This document shows positions 1 to 8,700 of a DNA stretch of 13,010 bases, piece after piece. The stretch spans positions 1 to 13,010 of the forward strand of contig JALRIY010000054.1 of assembly GCA_023255285.1 (NCBI GenBank). Direction: 5' to 3'. Under the pieces are notes generated by a model, which was given only the letters and a program-made list of their open reading frames with translations, searched no databases and had not been told where the DNA came from. A program made the position numbers and the translations under genes. Each line of letters opens with the position of its first letter. The stretch's first letter is position 1. The stretch is from Algoriphagus sp. Its GTDB lineage: Bacteria; Bacteroidota; Bacteroidia; Cytophagales; Cyclobacteriaceae.

Positions 1-185
1 CAGAAGAAGGGATTACCTACAAATTAGCCGACGAAAGAGAAGTCTGCATTCGATTTATTGAGAAAGAAGAATACACCCAAGTTGTGGTAATTTTTGATGC
101 CGAAACAGAAAATCCGGTTGAGCTTCAGCAGCAAGGATGGCAAACAATTCTTAATCAGTATAAAAAATATACTGAGTCAAATTAA
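1..185 (+). CDS. SRPBCC / AHSA1-like domain protein, C-terminal fragment
   Basis: Only the last 60 codons are inside the window. The frame beginning at base 3 is open from the left edge to a TAA at 183-185; the other two plus frames close within the first 60 bases. The visible protein begins EEGITYKLADE and ends GWQTILNQYKKYTESN. An acidic beta-strand region followed by a GWQ-x-IL-x-x-Y/F-K-K-Y helix is how AHSA1-like (activator of Hsp90 ATPase homologue 1-like) START/SRPBCC proteins usually finish, the last helix covering the hydrophobic pocket. The bacterial members are soluble, and their ligands are mostly unknown. The gene converges on the PhoH gene across a 183-base spacer. The family call rests on this short C-terminus, so it is moderate. 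The substrate and partner cannot be stated, and the start is outside the window. Confidence 0.6.
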   Translation, partial: EEGITYKLADEREVCIRFIEKEEYTQVVVIFDAETENPVELQQQGWQTILNQYKKYTESN

Positions 186-191
186 TTTTCT

Positions 192-247
192 GATTATCCG
201 TAATTATACCAGTAGTCCCAACGGAGTACTAAAACTTGCGGATAATC
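192..247. repeat. Nested inverted repeat in the convergent spacer
   Basis: GATTATCCG at 192-200 is matched exactly by CGGATAATC at 239-247. Inside the 38-base loop a second hairpin lies at 211-230: four pairs (AGTA/TACT), one G-G mismatch, three pairs (TCC/GGA) and a CAAC loop. It sits between the 3' ends of the SRPBCC gene and the PhoH gene, so a role as a two-way transcription terminator or 3'-end stabiliser is plausible. There is no clean T-run after either arm, so it is not a textbook intrinsic terminator. The remaining spacer, 248-368, holds the short palindrome TGACGTCA (254-261) and GACC-ACA-GGTC (269-279), and no gene I can support. Confidence 0.5.
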
Positions 248-368
248 GTCGATTGACGTCAGTTCAAAGACCACAGGTCATTAAAATGAACTTCAAACCT
301 TATCTTCTTTGGTTAGTGGTGGAATCCAGCTTATCACTTTACACATATTGACTATTTTTTGGCCATCC

Positions 369-1715
369 TTAAAGTAAATCGTTTGCCAAATTTGCCAACT
401 CAGAGCGCTCCCCTTTTTCTAATTTGACATGTGCATAAAGCGGATGATCCTTTACTCGATCGATGAGGTAGGATAGTCCATTTGACTGTGCGTCGAGGTA
501 GGGCGTATCAATTTGGAATACATCTCCTGTAAAGATGATTTTGGTGTTCTCCCCCGCTCTGGAAATGATGGTCTTGATCTCGTGTGGGGTAAGGTTTTGT
601 GCTTCGTCTACAATAAAGAAGATATTAGAAAGGGATCTTCCACGAATATATGCCAGTGGCTGAATGACTAATTTTTCTTGGTTAACGAGCTCCGTGATTT
701 TTTGGTACTCTTTATCCGTCTCTTTGTACTGATTTTGGATAAATTTCAGGTTGTCCCAAAGTGGCTCCATGTAGGGATTTAGCTTGGATTTGATATCGCC
801 AGGAAGGTAGCCAATGTCTTTGTTAGAAAGGGGGACAATGGGTCGGGCGAGGAAGATTTGTTTGTATTCACGTCGTTGCTCAAGAGCTCCTGCGAGCGCA
901 AGCAATGTTTTGCCTGTTCCCGCTACCCCTTGTATGGACACCAACTTGATGCGGGGGTTAAGGATGGCATGTAAGGCAAAGGTTTGTTCCGCATTCCGTG
1001 GTTTGACATTGTAGGCCAGTTGTTTGTCTACTCGAGTCAATACATTTTCATCGGCATTGTAATAGGCCAGCACCGAGTTTTTTTGGCTTTTTAAAATGTA
1101 GAAAGCATTTGCTTTTCGTTTTCGGTTGCCAAGAATTGTTTTTGCTTCAATAGATCCACGCTCGTATAGTGAGTTGATTGCCAACGGATCTAAGTCCTCC
1201 AATAGGTATTTGCCTGTGTTTTCTAATTCAACAATGTTTTTGATTTTCCCTGTTTCGTAATCTTCTGCAAGGATATCTAAGGACTTTGCTTTTAGGCGGA
1301 GGTTGATGTCTTTCGAAACAAGAATGACTTTACGATCCTTCTCATGCTGCTTGAGGTAGAGTGCAGCATTTAGGATTTTATGGTCATTTTTTTCTTCTCC
1401 AAAAATGATGTTGGCATTGAGGTTATTATCAGGATTCATCAATACCTTGAAGTTTCCCTTAGTTTTTCCGTTGAGTGGAGTCCACTCGTGAATCATGTGG
1501 TCCCGGGATAACTTGTCCAAAAGCCGGATAAATTCCCGAGCTTCAAAATTTTTGGTGTCATTCCCTTTTTTGAATTGGTCGAGCTCTTCGAGGACTGTGA
1601 TTGGAATCACCACGTCGTGCTCTGCAAAATTCATGATGGAGTTGTGGGTGTAGAGGATTACGGAAGTATCCAGAACAAATATTTTCCGATCTTTATCGGA
1701 TTTGGCTTTAGGCAT
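369..1715 (-). CDS. PIN domain-PhoH family ATPase (PhoH2-like)
   Basis: The protein has 448 residues in two parts. Residues about 12-150 form a PIN nuclease domain: VLDTS with Asp16, the acidic pair Glu43/Glu44 in VLEELD, Asp111, and Asp136 in LVSKD supply the usual metal-binding acids. Residues about 238-448 form the PhoH ATPase: Walker A GVAGTGKT at 263-270, Walker B FFIVDEAQN with Asp370/Glu371, and the FTGDVFQID sensor region near 395-403. In the PhoH2 family this fusion acts as an ATP-dependent RNA unwinding and cleaving enzyme in the cytoplasm. That function is known for mycobacterial and related members and is inferred here. The nuclease acids are intact, so I expect an active enzyme. 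I use the ATG at 1715. A TTG three codons upstream (1724) would add only Met-Ile-Lys. The gene stands alone, with 237 bases to the SNF2 gene upstream. It is not an obvious toxin, because no small antitoxin ORF adjoins it. Confidence 0.93.
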   Translation of the reverse strand: MPKAKSDKDRKIFVLDTSVILYTHNSIMNFAEHDVVIPITVLEELDQFKKGNDTKNFEAREFIRLLDKLSRDHMIHEWTPLNGKTKGNFKVLMNPDNNLNANIIFGEEKNDHKILNAALYLKQHEKDRKVILVSKDINLRLKAKSLDILAEDYETGKIKNIVELENTGKYLLEDLDPLAINSLYERGSIEAKTILGNRKRKANAFYILKSQKNSVLAYYNADENVLTRVDKQLAYNVKPRNAEQTFALHAILNPRIKLVSIQGVAGTGKTLLALAGALEQRREYKQIFLARPIVPLSNKDIGYLPGDIKSKLNPYMEPLWDNLKFIQNQYKETDKEYQKITELVNQEKLVIQPLAYIRGRSLSNIFFIVDEAQNLTPHEIKTIISRAGENTKIIFTGDVFQIDTPYLDAQSNGLSYLIDRVKDHPLYAHVKLEKGERSELANLANDLL

Positions 1716-1746
1716 CTTTATCAAAAGTAAAGGGATAAAAGTTCTT

Positions 1747-1780
1747 AAAATTTAGAAAAATATCCCCACCCCTTTGCCAA
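1747..1780 (-). promoter_or_regulatory. Possible promoter of the PhoH gene
   Basis: Read on the minus strand, TTGG (1777-1780) is followed 22 bases later by TAAATTTT (1747-1754), which is one base from the Bacteroidota TAnnTTTG box. The spacing is longer than the usual 19, and the box lies about 32 bases from the ATG. The region is AT-rich, so a chance match is likely. The rest of the spacer 1781-1952 shows no gene. A weak GGC/GCC hairpin before a T-run near 1846-1878 is too short to call the SNF2 terminator. Confidence 0.25.
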
Positions 1781-1952
1781 TTTTAATAATAATTTATGGT
1801 TAATAAATTGAATTTAATGGGTACTTACCTGACTATCAGTAGAATAAAAAATCTGTCTAGAGGCTAATGTTGGCCGAACGCTTAATACAGGAATGGATTT
1901 CTTTCACCTACTTCATTTTCAGCCCAAGGGAAGTGTGTCTCGGGAAGGCGAT

Positions 1953-4895
1953 TTAGTCGAGTAGCGCGCGTATATCCTCATTGTCTAGGCTCTTCATAAA
2001 GCTTTCCTCATTGCTGATCAACTCTCCAGCAAGGGCAAGTTTGCGGTCTTGAAGGGCCATGATTTTTTCTTCAACGGATCCTCGGCTGATAAATTTGTAG
2101 ATGATCACCTTATTCTCTTGGCCGATACGGTGCGCTCGGTCGATCGCCTGGGCTTCCACTGCAGGGTTCCACCAAGGGTCAAGTAGAAATACATATTCCG
2201 CTTTGGTCAAGTTCAACCCAACCCCTCCTGCTTTGAGGGAGATCAAAAATACCTTGTAGTCCTCTTGGGTTTGGAATTTTTCCACTTCACCTTGTCGGTC
2301 TCTTGTGGCACCATCTAAATAAGCATAAGGGATATTTTCTTGGTCCAAGAATTCCCTAACAATAGACAGGTGGCGGACAAACTGACTAAATACCAGCACT
2401 TTGTGGTTCTCTGATATCGTCTCCCGAAGCATGTAGGTAATATCCTCTAGTTTACCCGATTCCCCTGTGTAGTCCTCCCGAACAAGCTTGGGATGATTGG
2501 CAATTTGCCGTAGTTGAGTTAGACCTCTAAGAAGGGTAAATTGTTGGTTACCCCTACCTGCTTCCGCGAGTTCTCCTATAATTTTTTCACGGTAGTAGCT
2601 TTTTACTTCTTCGTAAACCTTTTCTTGCTCGGCAGTCATGTCCGAGTATTTTACATTGGTGATTTTCTCGGGAAGATCTTTTGCTACTTGAGACTTCAGG
2701 CGTCGAAGGATAAAGGGTTTGATCATCGCGTGCAGTCGTGTGGCCTTTTCCCGGTCGTTTTGTTTTTCAATAGGTTGAAGAAACTGCTTTTTGAAGACAA
2801 GTTGGTTGCCTAGCAACCCAGGATTCACAAAGTTCATCTGAGACCAAAGGTCCATGGTCCCATTTTCTACTGGCGTACCTGTCAAAATGAGCCTTCGCTT
2901 ACTTTTCAGTTTATTGACAGCAGTGGCGATATTTGAACTTGGATTTTTTATGGCCTGGGATTCATCCAAAATCACATAGTTGAAATAAAACTGTTCGAGG
3001 TGCTCGACATCCATTCGTACGATGCCATAAGAAGTCAAAACCACATCATAGCCTCTAAACTTCCATGGATCTTTGTTGCGTTGGGTACCAGAATAGACCA
3101 AAATATTGAGGTCAGGGGCAAACTTCCTTGCTTCTAGTTCCCAGTTGTAAATGAGGGAGGTTGGCATTACTAGCAAAGAGGCAAAACCTGGGTTTTCTTC
3201 TTTTTCGTAAGCGAGTAAGGCGAGGGTTTGAACCGTTTTTCCTAGACCCATGTCATCGGCAAGACATCCACCAAACTGGTATTCGTTCAAAAAACGAAGC
3301 CAATTGTAGCCAGCATTTTGGTAAGGGCGAAGCGATCCTTTGAAGGTACTTGGGAGTGCATAGTCATCGATCGCGTCAAAATGGCGTAGGCGCTCCAATT
3401 TCAAGCTCAAGTTGAGTCGAATCAACTCCCCATTCTGTAATTCTCTGGCAAAGGCCAAGTGATGCTTCCGGAGGACCAACTCTTCGGCACTACGTTCCTC
3501 GATAAAGTTGAAAAGCTCGGAATAGTTGATAAACCAAGAAGCAGGGATTACGGCGATTTCTCCATTTGGAAGTTCAAATTCGTGTTTTCCTTGAATCAAT
3601 AGCTTTCGAAGTTTGGCAAAAGGCACCAAATAAATTCCAAATTTGATGAGTGCTTTGACGTCAAACCAATCTATATTTTCATTGACTTCAATGGTGATTT
3701 GTGCTTTACCAATATGGTACATTTTGCCATTGACGCCCTTCTTTTGAACAATTTTTATGTGGTGCTCACGGAGGTAGTCCTCTTGGTTTCCTAGCCACTC
3801 AAACGCCTGAGTTTTTGGAAGAGCCGCTTTACCATGAATAAATTCAAGCCCCTTTTTTTTGATGATTGTGAGGTATCGTTCTTCCAACTTGGTTGTGCGT
3901 ACTGTTTTGAAAAAGGCGAAATTTCCATCCTTTTCTTCATAGCGACAGGAGTTGCCACTGCCTTCTCCCGCATGCTGAATTGACCCAAAATCAAACGCTC
4001 CATACTTGAACCGAGGTTCCAGGACAATAATATCTTCCGTAGGATTTGTCGGTACTTCTTCACCAAATAAGTTTTCCGTCTGGGTACCCCCAGGAAGGAG
4101 ACTAACTGAAAGTAGTGCCTCAGGAGTGCCTTGTTCGGTATGGATTTCAAATCCTTTTCCTACTACATCAAACTGAGTGATTAGTGAGGTGACAAATTTT
4201 CGGTAGTATTCGGGCTCAAATTTACGCTCTATAAGGATGGCGTTTTTATTAAAAAATGGCTGAAGCTTCTTTCCATCTATTCCTTTTTCAAAATGAAAAA
4301 GTTGTTGGTTGACCACTAGCCAGGCAGGCTCCTTACAGACCAAATAGCCCCCAGAATGTTGCCAAGTGAGTTTTTGCCCTTGAAATTTGAGAATAGGGTA
4401 ATATTGAGTATTGAATTCCCCACGATCAAAGTGAAATTGAACGGTGGCACTTTCGGCATGGACAGTGAGTTCTCTTCCAGTAGGATTCCCATCAGAAGCG
4501 GTCTCGAAAAGCCGCTTTCCGATCAATAAGGGTAAAATTTTTGCTCGTTTAAGTTCTAAGTTCTGAAAAAGTAGTTCTTGGGTTTTCGGTTCGGCTGTCT
4601 TTGGGTCAAAAATTTTTCGTAAATATTCCTTGGGTTTTAAATTGCCTTTTTTCATGTAAGGCTTTACCACCACATCTTGCTGCATGCCATCCATGAGGGT
4701 GATGATTTCGTAATCCTGGGCATCAAGCCCGGAATCAAACTCCTTTGCATTAGCAGAACTAATATTTTGATAGGCATAGGTAAGTCTTCCTTTATCATCC
4801 AAAGGGACCACAAACGATTCAAAAAGATACCCTAAGTATTCATGGCTAAAAATTGAATAGATAAGTTGAAATGGCTCTTCTGGATTAACAATCAT
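1953..4895 (-). CDS. SNF2-family DNA-dependent ATPase/helicase
   Basis: This 980-residue protein carries a full SNF2 motor in its C-terminal half. The motifs in order are Walker A DDMGLGKT (GLGKT 550-554), the Walker B variant DESQ 644-647, LTGTPVENG near 671, VFSQF near 833, and motif VI QAIDRAHRIGQ 916-926. Such proteins translocate on double-stranded DNA and remodel protein-DNA complexes; bacterial relatives include RapA and many uncharacterised helicases. The first 500 residues match no domain I can name with certainty. They contain a bacterial SNF2-associated region (around 400-510) just before the motor, and I see no Cys/His cluster of a SWIM zinc finger. I chose the ATG at 4895 (MIVNPEEPF...), because homologues I recall start close to an EPFQLIYS-like segment. 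The longest frame starts at a TTG at 4955 and adds 20 poorly conserved-looking residues. There is no methylase, nuclease or defence gene beside it, so a housekeeping role is more likely than an anti-phage one. The substrate is unknown. Confidence 0.93.
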   Translation of the reverse strand: MIVNPEEPFQLIYSIFSHEYLGYLFESFVVPLDDKGRLTYAYQNISSANAKEFDSGLDAQDYEIITLMDGMQQDVVVKPYMKKGNLKPKEYLRKIFDPKTAEPKTQELLFQNLELKRAKILPLLIGKRLFETASDGNPTGRELTVHAESATVQFHFDRGEFNTQYYPILKFQGQKLTWQHSGGYLVCKEPAWLVVNQQLFHFEKGIDGKKLQPFFNKNAILIERKFEPEYYRKFVTSLITQFDVVGKGFEIHTEQGTPEALLSVSLLPGGTQTENLFGEEVPTNPTEDIIVLEPRFKYGAFDFGSIQHAGEGSGNSCRYEEKDGNFAFFKTVRTTKLEERYLTIIKKKGLEFIHGKAALPKTQAFEWLGNQEDYLREHHIKIVQKKGVNGKMYHIGKAQITIEVNENIDWFDVKALIKFGIYLVPFAKLRKLLIQGKHEFELPNGEIAVIPASWFINYSELFNFIEERSAEELVLRKHHLAFARELQNGELIRLNLSLKLERLRHFDAIDDYALPSTFKGSLRPYQNAGYNWLRFLNEYQFGGCLADDMGLGKTVQTLALLAYEKEENPGFASLLVMPTSLIYNWELEARKFAPDLNILVYSGTQRNKDPWKFRGYDVVLTSYGIVRMDVEHLEQFYFNYVILDESQAIKNPSSNIATAVNKLKSKRRLILTGTPVENGTMDLWSQMNFVNPGLLGNQLVFKKQFLQPIEKQNDREKATRLHAMIKPFILRRLKSQVAKDLPEKITNVKYSDMTAEQEKVYEEVKSYYREKIIGELAEAGRGNQQFTLLRGLTQLRQIANHPKLVREDYTGESGKLEDITYMLRETISENHKVLVFSQFVRHLSIVREFLDQENIPYAYLDGATRDRQGEVEKFQTQEDYKVFLISLKAGGVGLNLTKAEYVFLLDPWWNPAVEAQAIDRAHRIGQENKVIIYKFISRGSVEEKIMALQDRKLALAGELISNEESFMKSLDNEDIRALLD

Positions 4896-4909
4896 TTGAA
4901 ATAAAAAAC

Positions 4910-4921
4910 TAGTATATACTA
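4910..4921. repeat. 12-base perfect palindrome upstream of the SNF2 gene
   Basis: TAGTATATACTA reads identically on both strands and lies 14 bases before the chosen ATG of the SNF2 gene. It could be an operator for a dimeric regulator or only an AT-rich coincidence. If translation really began at the TTG at 4955, the palindrome would be inside coding sequence, which would weaken any regulatory reading. I could not place a convincing Bacteroidota promoter in the rest of this spacer (4922-5090). Confidence 0.35.
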
Positions 4922-5090
4922 CATTCCTATCTTTTGTAAATAATAGGGTTTTCAAAAGCGTCTTCTATGGAGACACGAATAGGAAAAATACGGAAAAATT
5001 GTGTAAAAACTGCTGTTTTTAAATTTTTTGAACAAAATAGGTCTTCCAAACCTTGATAATCCTAAGATTTATTTGATTTGGAAAGCGGGA

Positions 5091-5717
5091 TTATACGTTT
5101 TCCTCCTTAGGCTCAGTACCTACCGTACTTTCAGTTTTTACCTCAGGAAAAAAACGATTTTGAAAAATTAAAATAAGAGCAACTCCTATAAAAATAGATG
5201 CATCGGCCACATTAAAAATAGGCCAAAGGGCTGTATATCCTCCACCCCAAATAGGTACCCAGTCCGGAATATATCCCTCCCAAATATCAAAATAAAACAT
5301 ATCCACCACTTGGCCATGAAACCAGGGTATAGGAGCATTGTAGGGGGCATTGTCAAGCCATACCCCATAAAATACCGAATCCACCAAGTTGCCTATGGCG
5401 CCTCCCAAAATGAGTGCGATACACCAAATATAACCTGCATGGGTATTTTTCTGGATGAGATAGTACAAGTAATACCCTATACCCAACATGGCTACCAAAC
5501 GGAAGGAAGTTAAGATCATTTTACCATACTCAGTTCCAAGCTCCATCCCAAAGGCCATTCCAGGATTTGTGGTGTAATGCAGCTTAAACCAATCCCCAAA
5601 AATTTGGATTTGCCCAGGGCTGCCAAAGTCCATTTGGAAATGAACCCACATTTTGGTGGCTTGATCCAGCGTGATCACTAAAAGCGTAATTCCAAAATAC
5701 TTGAGGTAGTTGTTCAT
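5091..5717 (-). CDS. lspA: Lipoprotein signal peptidase (signal peptidase II)
   Basis: LspA is the inner-membrane aspartyl protease that removes the signal peptide from diacylglyceryl-modified prolipoproteins. The 208-residue protein shows the family landmarks: LDQATKMWV with Asp18 in the first membrane helix, TTNPGMAFGM (Asn51) in the periplasmic strand region, GGAIGNLVDS with Asn110 and catalytic Asp113, and FNVADASIF with catalytic Asp172. Four hydrophobic helices are visible, at about 5-25, 68-90, 96-116 and 167-187. It is longer than the approximately 160-170 residues of proteobacterial LspA, because about 58 residues separate the two catalytic aspartates instead of roughly 18. The usual DR after GNxx is DS here, which I recall as normal in Bacteroidota. 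I use the ATG at 5717; the TTG at 5723 adds two residues. The gene follows ileS by 10 bases, the classic ileS-lspA operon order, and is probably transcribed from the ileS promoter. The charged tail (about 193-208) is not conserved in the family. Confidence 0.96.
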   Translation of the reverse strand: MNNYLKYFGITLLVITLDQATKMWVHFQMDFGSPGQIQIFGDWFKLHYTTNPGMAFGMELGTEYGKMILTSFRLVAMLGIGYYLYYLIQKNTHAGYIWCIALILGGAIGNLVDSVFYGVWLDNAPYNAPIPWFHGQVVDMFYFDIWEGYIPDWVPIWGGGYTALWPIFNVADASIFIGVALILIFQNRFFPEVKTESTVGTEPKEENV

Positions 5718-5727
5718 GTACAATAGG

Positions 5728-8700
5728 TTATGCCTTTACTAGGCGTACAGCCAATTCAAAATCATCCATGTCCAGAACGGTTGCTTCCCCCTCTAGGTTG
5801 CCAACCGAAAGTGAGATCGCCTGCGTCTCTTCCTGAATATATCCTCCAAACAAAGCGATAGAAGCATTCACTATGGGGTTGCCATCGGAAACAAGGAGGT
5901 TAATTTTGTCTTGTACTTCAAGGCCAAGATCTTTACGGAGATTTTGGATACGGTTGACCAAATCTCGTGCTACCCCCTCCTGCTTCAAATCTTCGGTCAG
6001 AGTTACATCCAAAGCGACAGTTACTCCCCGATCAGAAGCCACCGACCAGCCAGGAATATCCTGGGAGCTGATCAATACTTCTTCGAGTAGCAGCTCGATT
6101 TCTTCACCTGCTACGTTCAGTTTGAATTGACCCTCACGCTCGATGTACGCGATTTCTGATGGTCCCCAATTTTGGAGTGCAGCGACGACAAAACGCATTT
6201 TTGGTCCCAATTTCTTGCCCAAAAGGGGCAAGTTGGGTTTAATTTGCTTCACCAAAATGCCCGATGCATCATCCAAATATTCGATGGTTTTGATGTTCAC
6301 TTCCGTTTGGATCAGCTCTGCCACATGGGCTACTTGATACTTAAATTTTTCGGAAAGCACCGGTACCAGAATGCGCTGCAAAGGCTGACGTACCTTGATT
6401 TTTTCCTTCTTTCTCAAGGAGTGAACCAAGGAAGAAATCGTCTGTGCTAGCTCCATACTTGTTTCCAAGTCAGGATTAATTAGTTCATTTTTGGCAGTAT
6501 TCCAATCGGTCAAATGTACAGATTCCTTGCCGGTCTCTCCTGCCTCAGTCAAGTTTTTGTACAACCAGTCTGCATAGAAAGGTGCAAAGGAGGACATCAA
6601 TTGGCTGAGCGTTAAAAGACATTCGTACAAAGTCTCGTAGGCAGCCTGCTTATCGGCCTGCATGTCCCCTCTCCAGAATCGCTTGCGAGCAAGGCGTACG
6701 TACCAGTTGGAAAGCTGATCAACCGTAAAATTTTGAATCGCACGGGTCGCCTTGGTAGCATCGTAGCCATCCATAGCCGTTTCCACTTCCAGAATGAGGG
6801 ACTGCAACTTCGACAGGATCCATTGATCTAGTTCCGCACGCTCTTGGACGTGAATGGCTTTCTCCGCCCGGTAGATAAAAGTATCCAGGTTGGCATACAA
6901 AGCAAAGAAGTTGTAGGTATTCTGAAGGGTACCAAAGAAGCGGCGTTGCACCTCGGTCACCCCGTCCAGGTTGAATTTTAGGTTGTCCCAAGGGTTCGCA
7001 TTGCTGAGCAAGTACCAGCGCAAGGCGTCAGGTCCATATTCCTTCAAAGTTTTGAAGGGATCAACAGCATTGCCGAGGCGCTTGGACATCTTGTTTCCAT
7101 TTTTGTCTAGCACCAAGCCATTGGCAATGACATTTTTGAAAGATACGCTGTCAAATAGCATTACCGACAAAGCGTGAAGTGTAAAGAACCAGCCTCTTGT
7201 CTGATCCACTCCTTCTGCAATGTAATCTGCAGGGAAGTTGGCTTCAAAGACGTCCTTGTTTTCAAATGGATAGTGCCATTGCGCATAAGGCATAGCACCC
7301 GAGTCAAACCAAACGTCTATCAAGTCGGTTTCACGGAACATTTTTTGTCCCTTGGGAGAAAGTAAGATTACGTCATCCACATAAGGGCGGTGAAGGTCGA
7401 GCTCCTTGCCAGCATAAGGCGAGGCGGTCATGAAGCCTATGGCCACGGATTTATCAATCTCTGCTTGCAGCTCCGCAATGGAGCCAATACATTTTTCTTC
7501 TGTCCCGTCGGCAGTTCTCCAGATCGGAAGCGGAGTCCCCCAGAAGCGAGAGCGGCTCAAGTTCCAGTCTACCAAGTTTTCGAGCCAGTTTCCAAATCTT
7601 CCAGTGCCTGTGGCTTCTGGTTTCCATTGGATGGTTTTGTTGAGCTCCACCATTCGGTCCTTGTAGGCAGTGGTTTTGATAAACCAGCTTTCCAGCGGGT
7701 AATACAAAATTGGCTTGTCTGTTCTCCAGCAATGTGGATAACTGTGCTCGTATTTTTCGACCTTGAAGGCCTTATTTTCATTTTTGAGTAGGATCGACAA
7801 GATCACATCTGTGTTTTTGTAATCCGGAGCGCTCTCGTCATCCTGCGTGTAGTTTTTTACGTAGAAATCATTCGGCCCAAAGGTTTTGTGCGCGCTGATT
7901 CCATGCTCTTGTATTTTGGCTACAAGGTATTCGCCCACGATGGGAAGGAATTTACCTTGTCGATCTACCACCGGGACTTCGTTGCCAAGCTCGTCTTGCA
8001 CAAAGATCCCTGGTACTTTTTGTTGCACAAGTGTACGGAAGTCATCCGCACCAAAGGCCTTGGCTAGGTGCACAATGCCCGTACCGTCTTCGGTGGTTAC
8101 ATAATCTCCAGCCACTATTGTAAAGGCTGGGCGTGGAAGTGATAAGCCTGGGATTGGAAGTAGCTGCTCGTATTCCCAGCCGATCATGGTTTTTCCTTTA
8201 AACTCTTCCAGTATTTGGTATGGAATCAGTTTGTCCCCAGCGTTGTAGTCCTCTAGAGGTACCTCTGCGGCTTTCGGAGAAAAGTAAGAAGATACCCTGG
8301 CTTTCGCTAAAATCACATCCACAGGAAGGTGGGTGTACGGATTGAAAGTGCGTACCTTGACATAGTCGAGGTTTTCGCCGATTGCAAGTGCCGAGTTGGA
8401 AGGCAAGGTCCATGGGGTCGTAGTCCAGGCAAGGATGTAGGTATTGACTTGTCCCTTGAGTTTAAACTGACCTGTGATGGAGGTGTCTTTTACTTCACGG
8501 TAGCAGCCTGGTTGGTTGAGTTCGTGCGAACTTAATCCCGTACCTGCTGCAGGGGAGAAGGGCTGTATGGTGTAGCCTTTGTAGAGCAGGCCTTTTTCAT
8601 AAAGTTGCTTGAGGAGGTACCAAAGGGACTCAATGTAATTGGAATCAAAGGTGATGTAGGGGTCTTCCAAGTCTACCCAATAGCCAATTTTCTCGGTGAG

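Noticed and set aside
94..351. 85-codon plus-strand frame across the SRPBCC gene end and spacer
   Set aside because: It starts at a TTG inside the SRPBCC gene in another frame, and the sequence has no recognisable features; the SRPBCC frame fits a known C-terminus.
1846..1878. Possible terminator of the SNF2 gene (GGC/GCC before a T-run on the minus strand)
   Set aside because: A three-pair stem is too weak to support the call.
3791..4150. 119-codon minus-strand frame
   Set aside because: It lies inside the SNF2 gene in another frame and shows basic low-complexity composition.
7390..7791. 133-codon plus-strand frame
   Set aside because: It is wholly antisense to conserved ileS coding sequence and its composition is that of a shadow frame.
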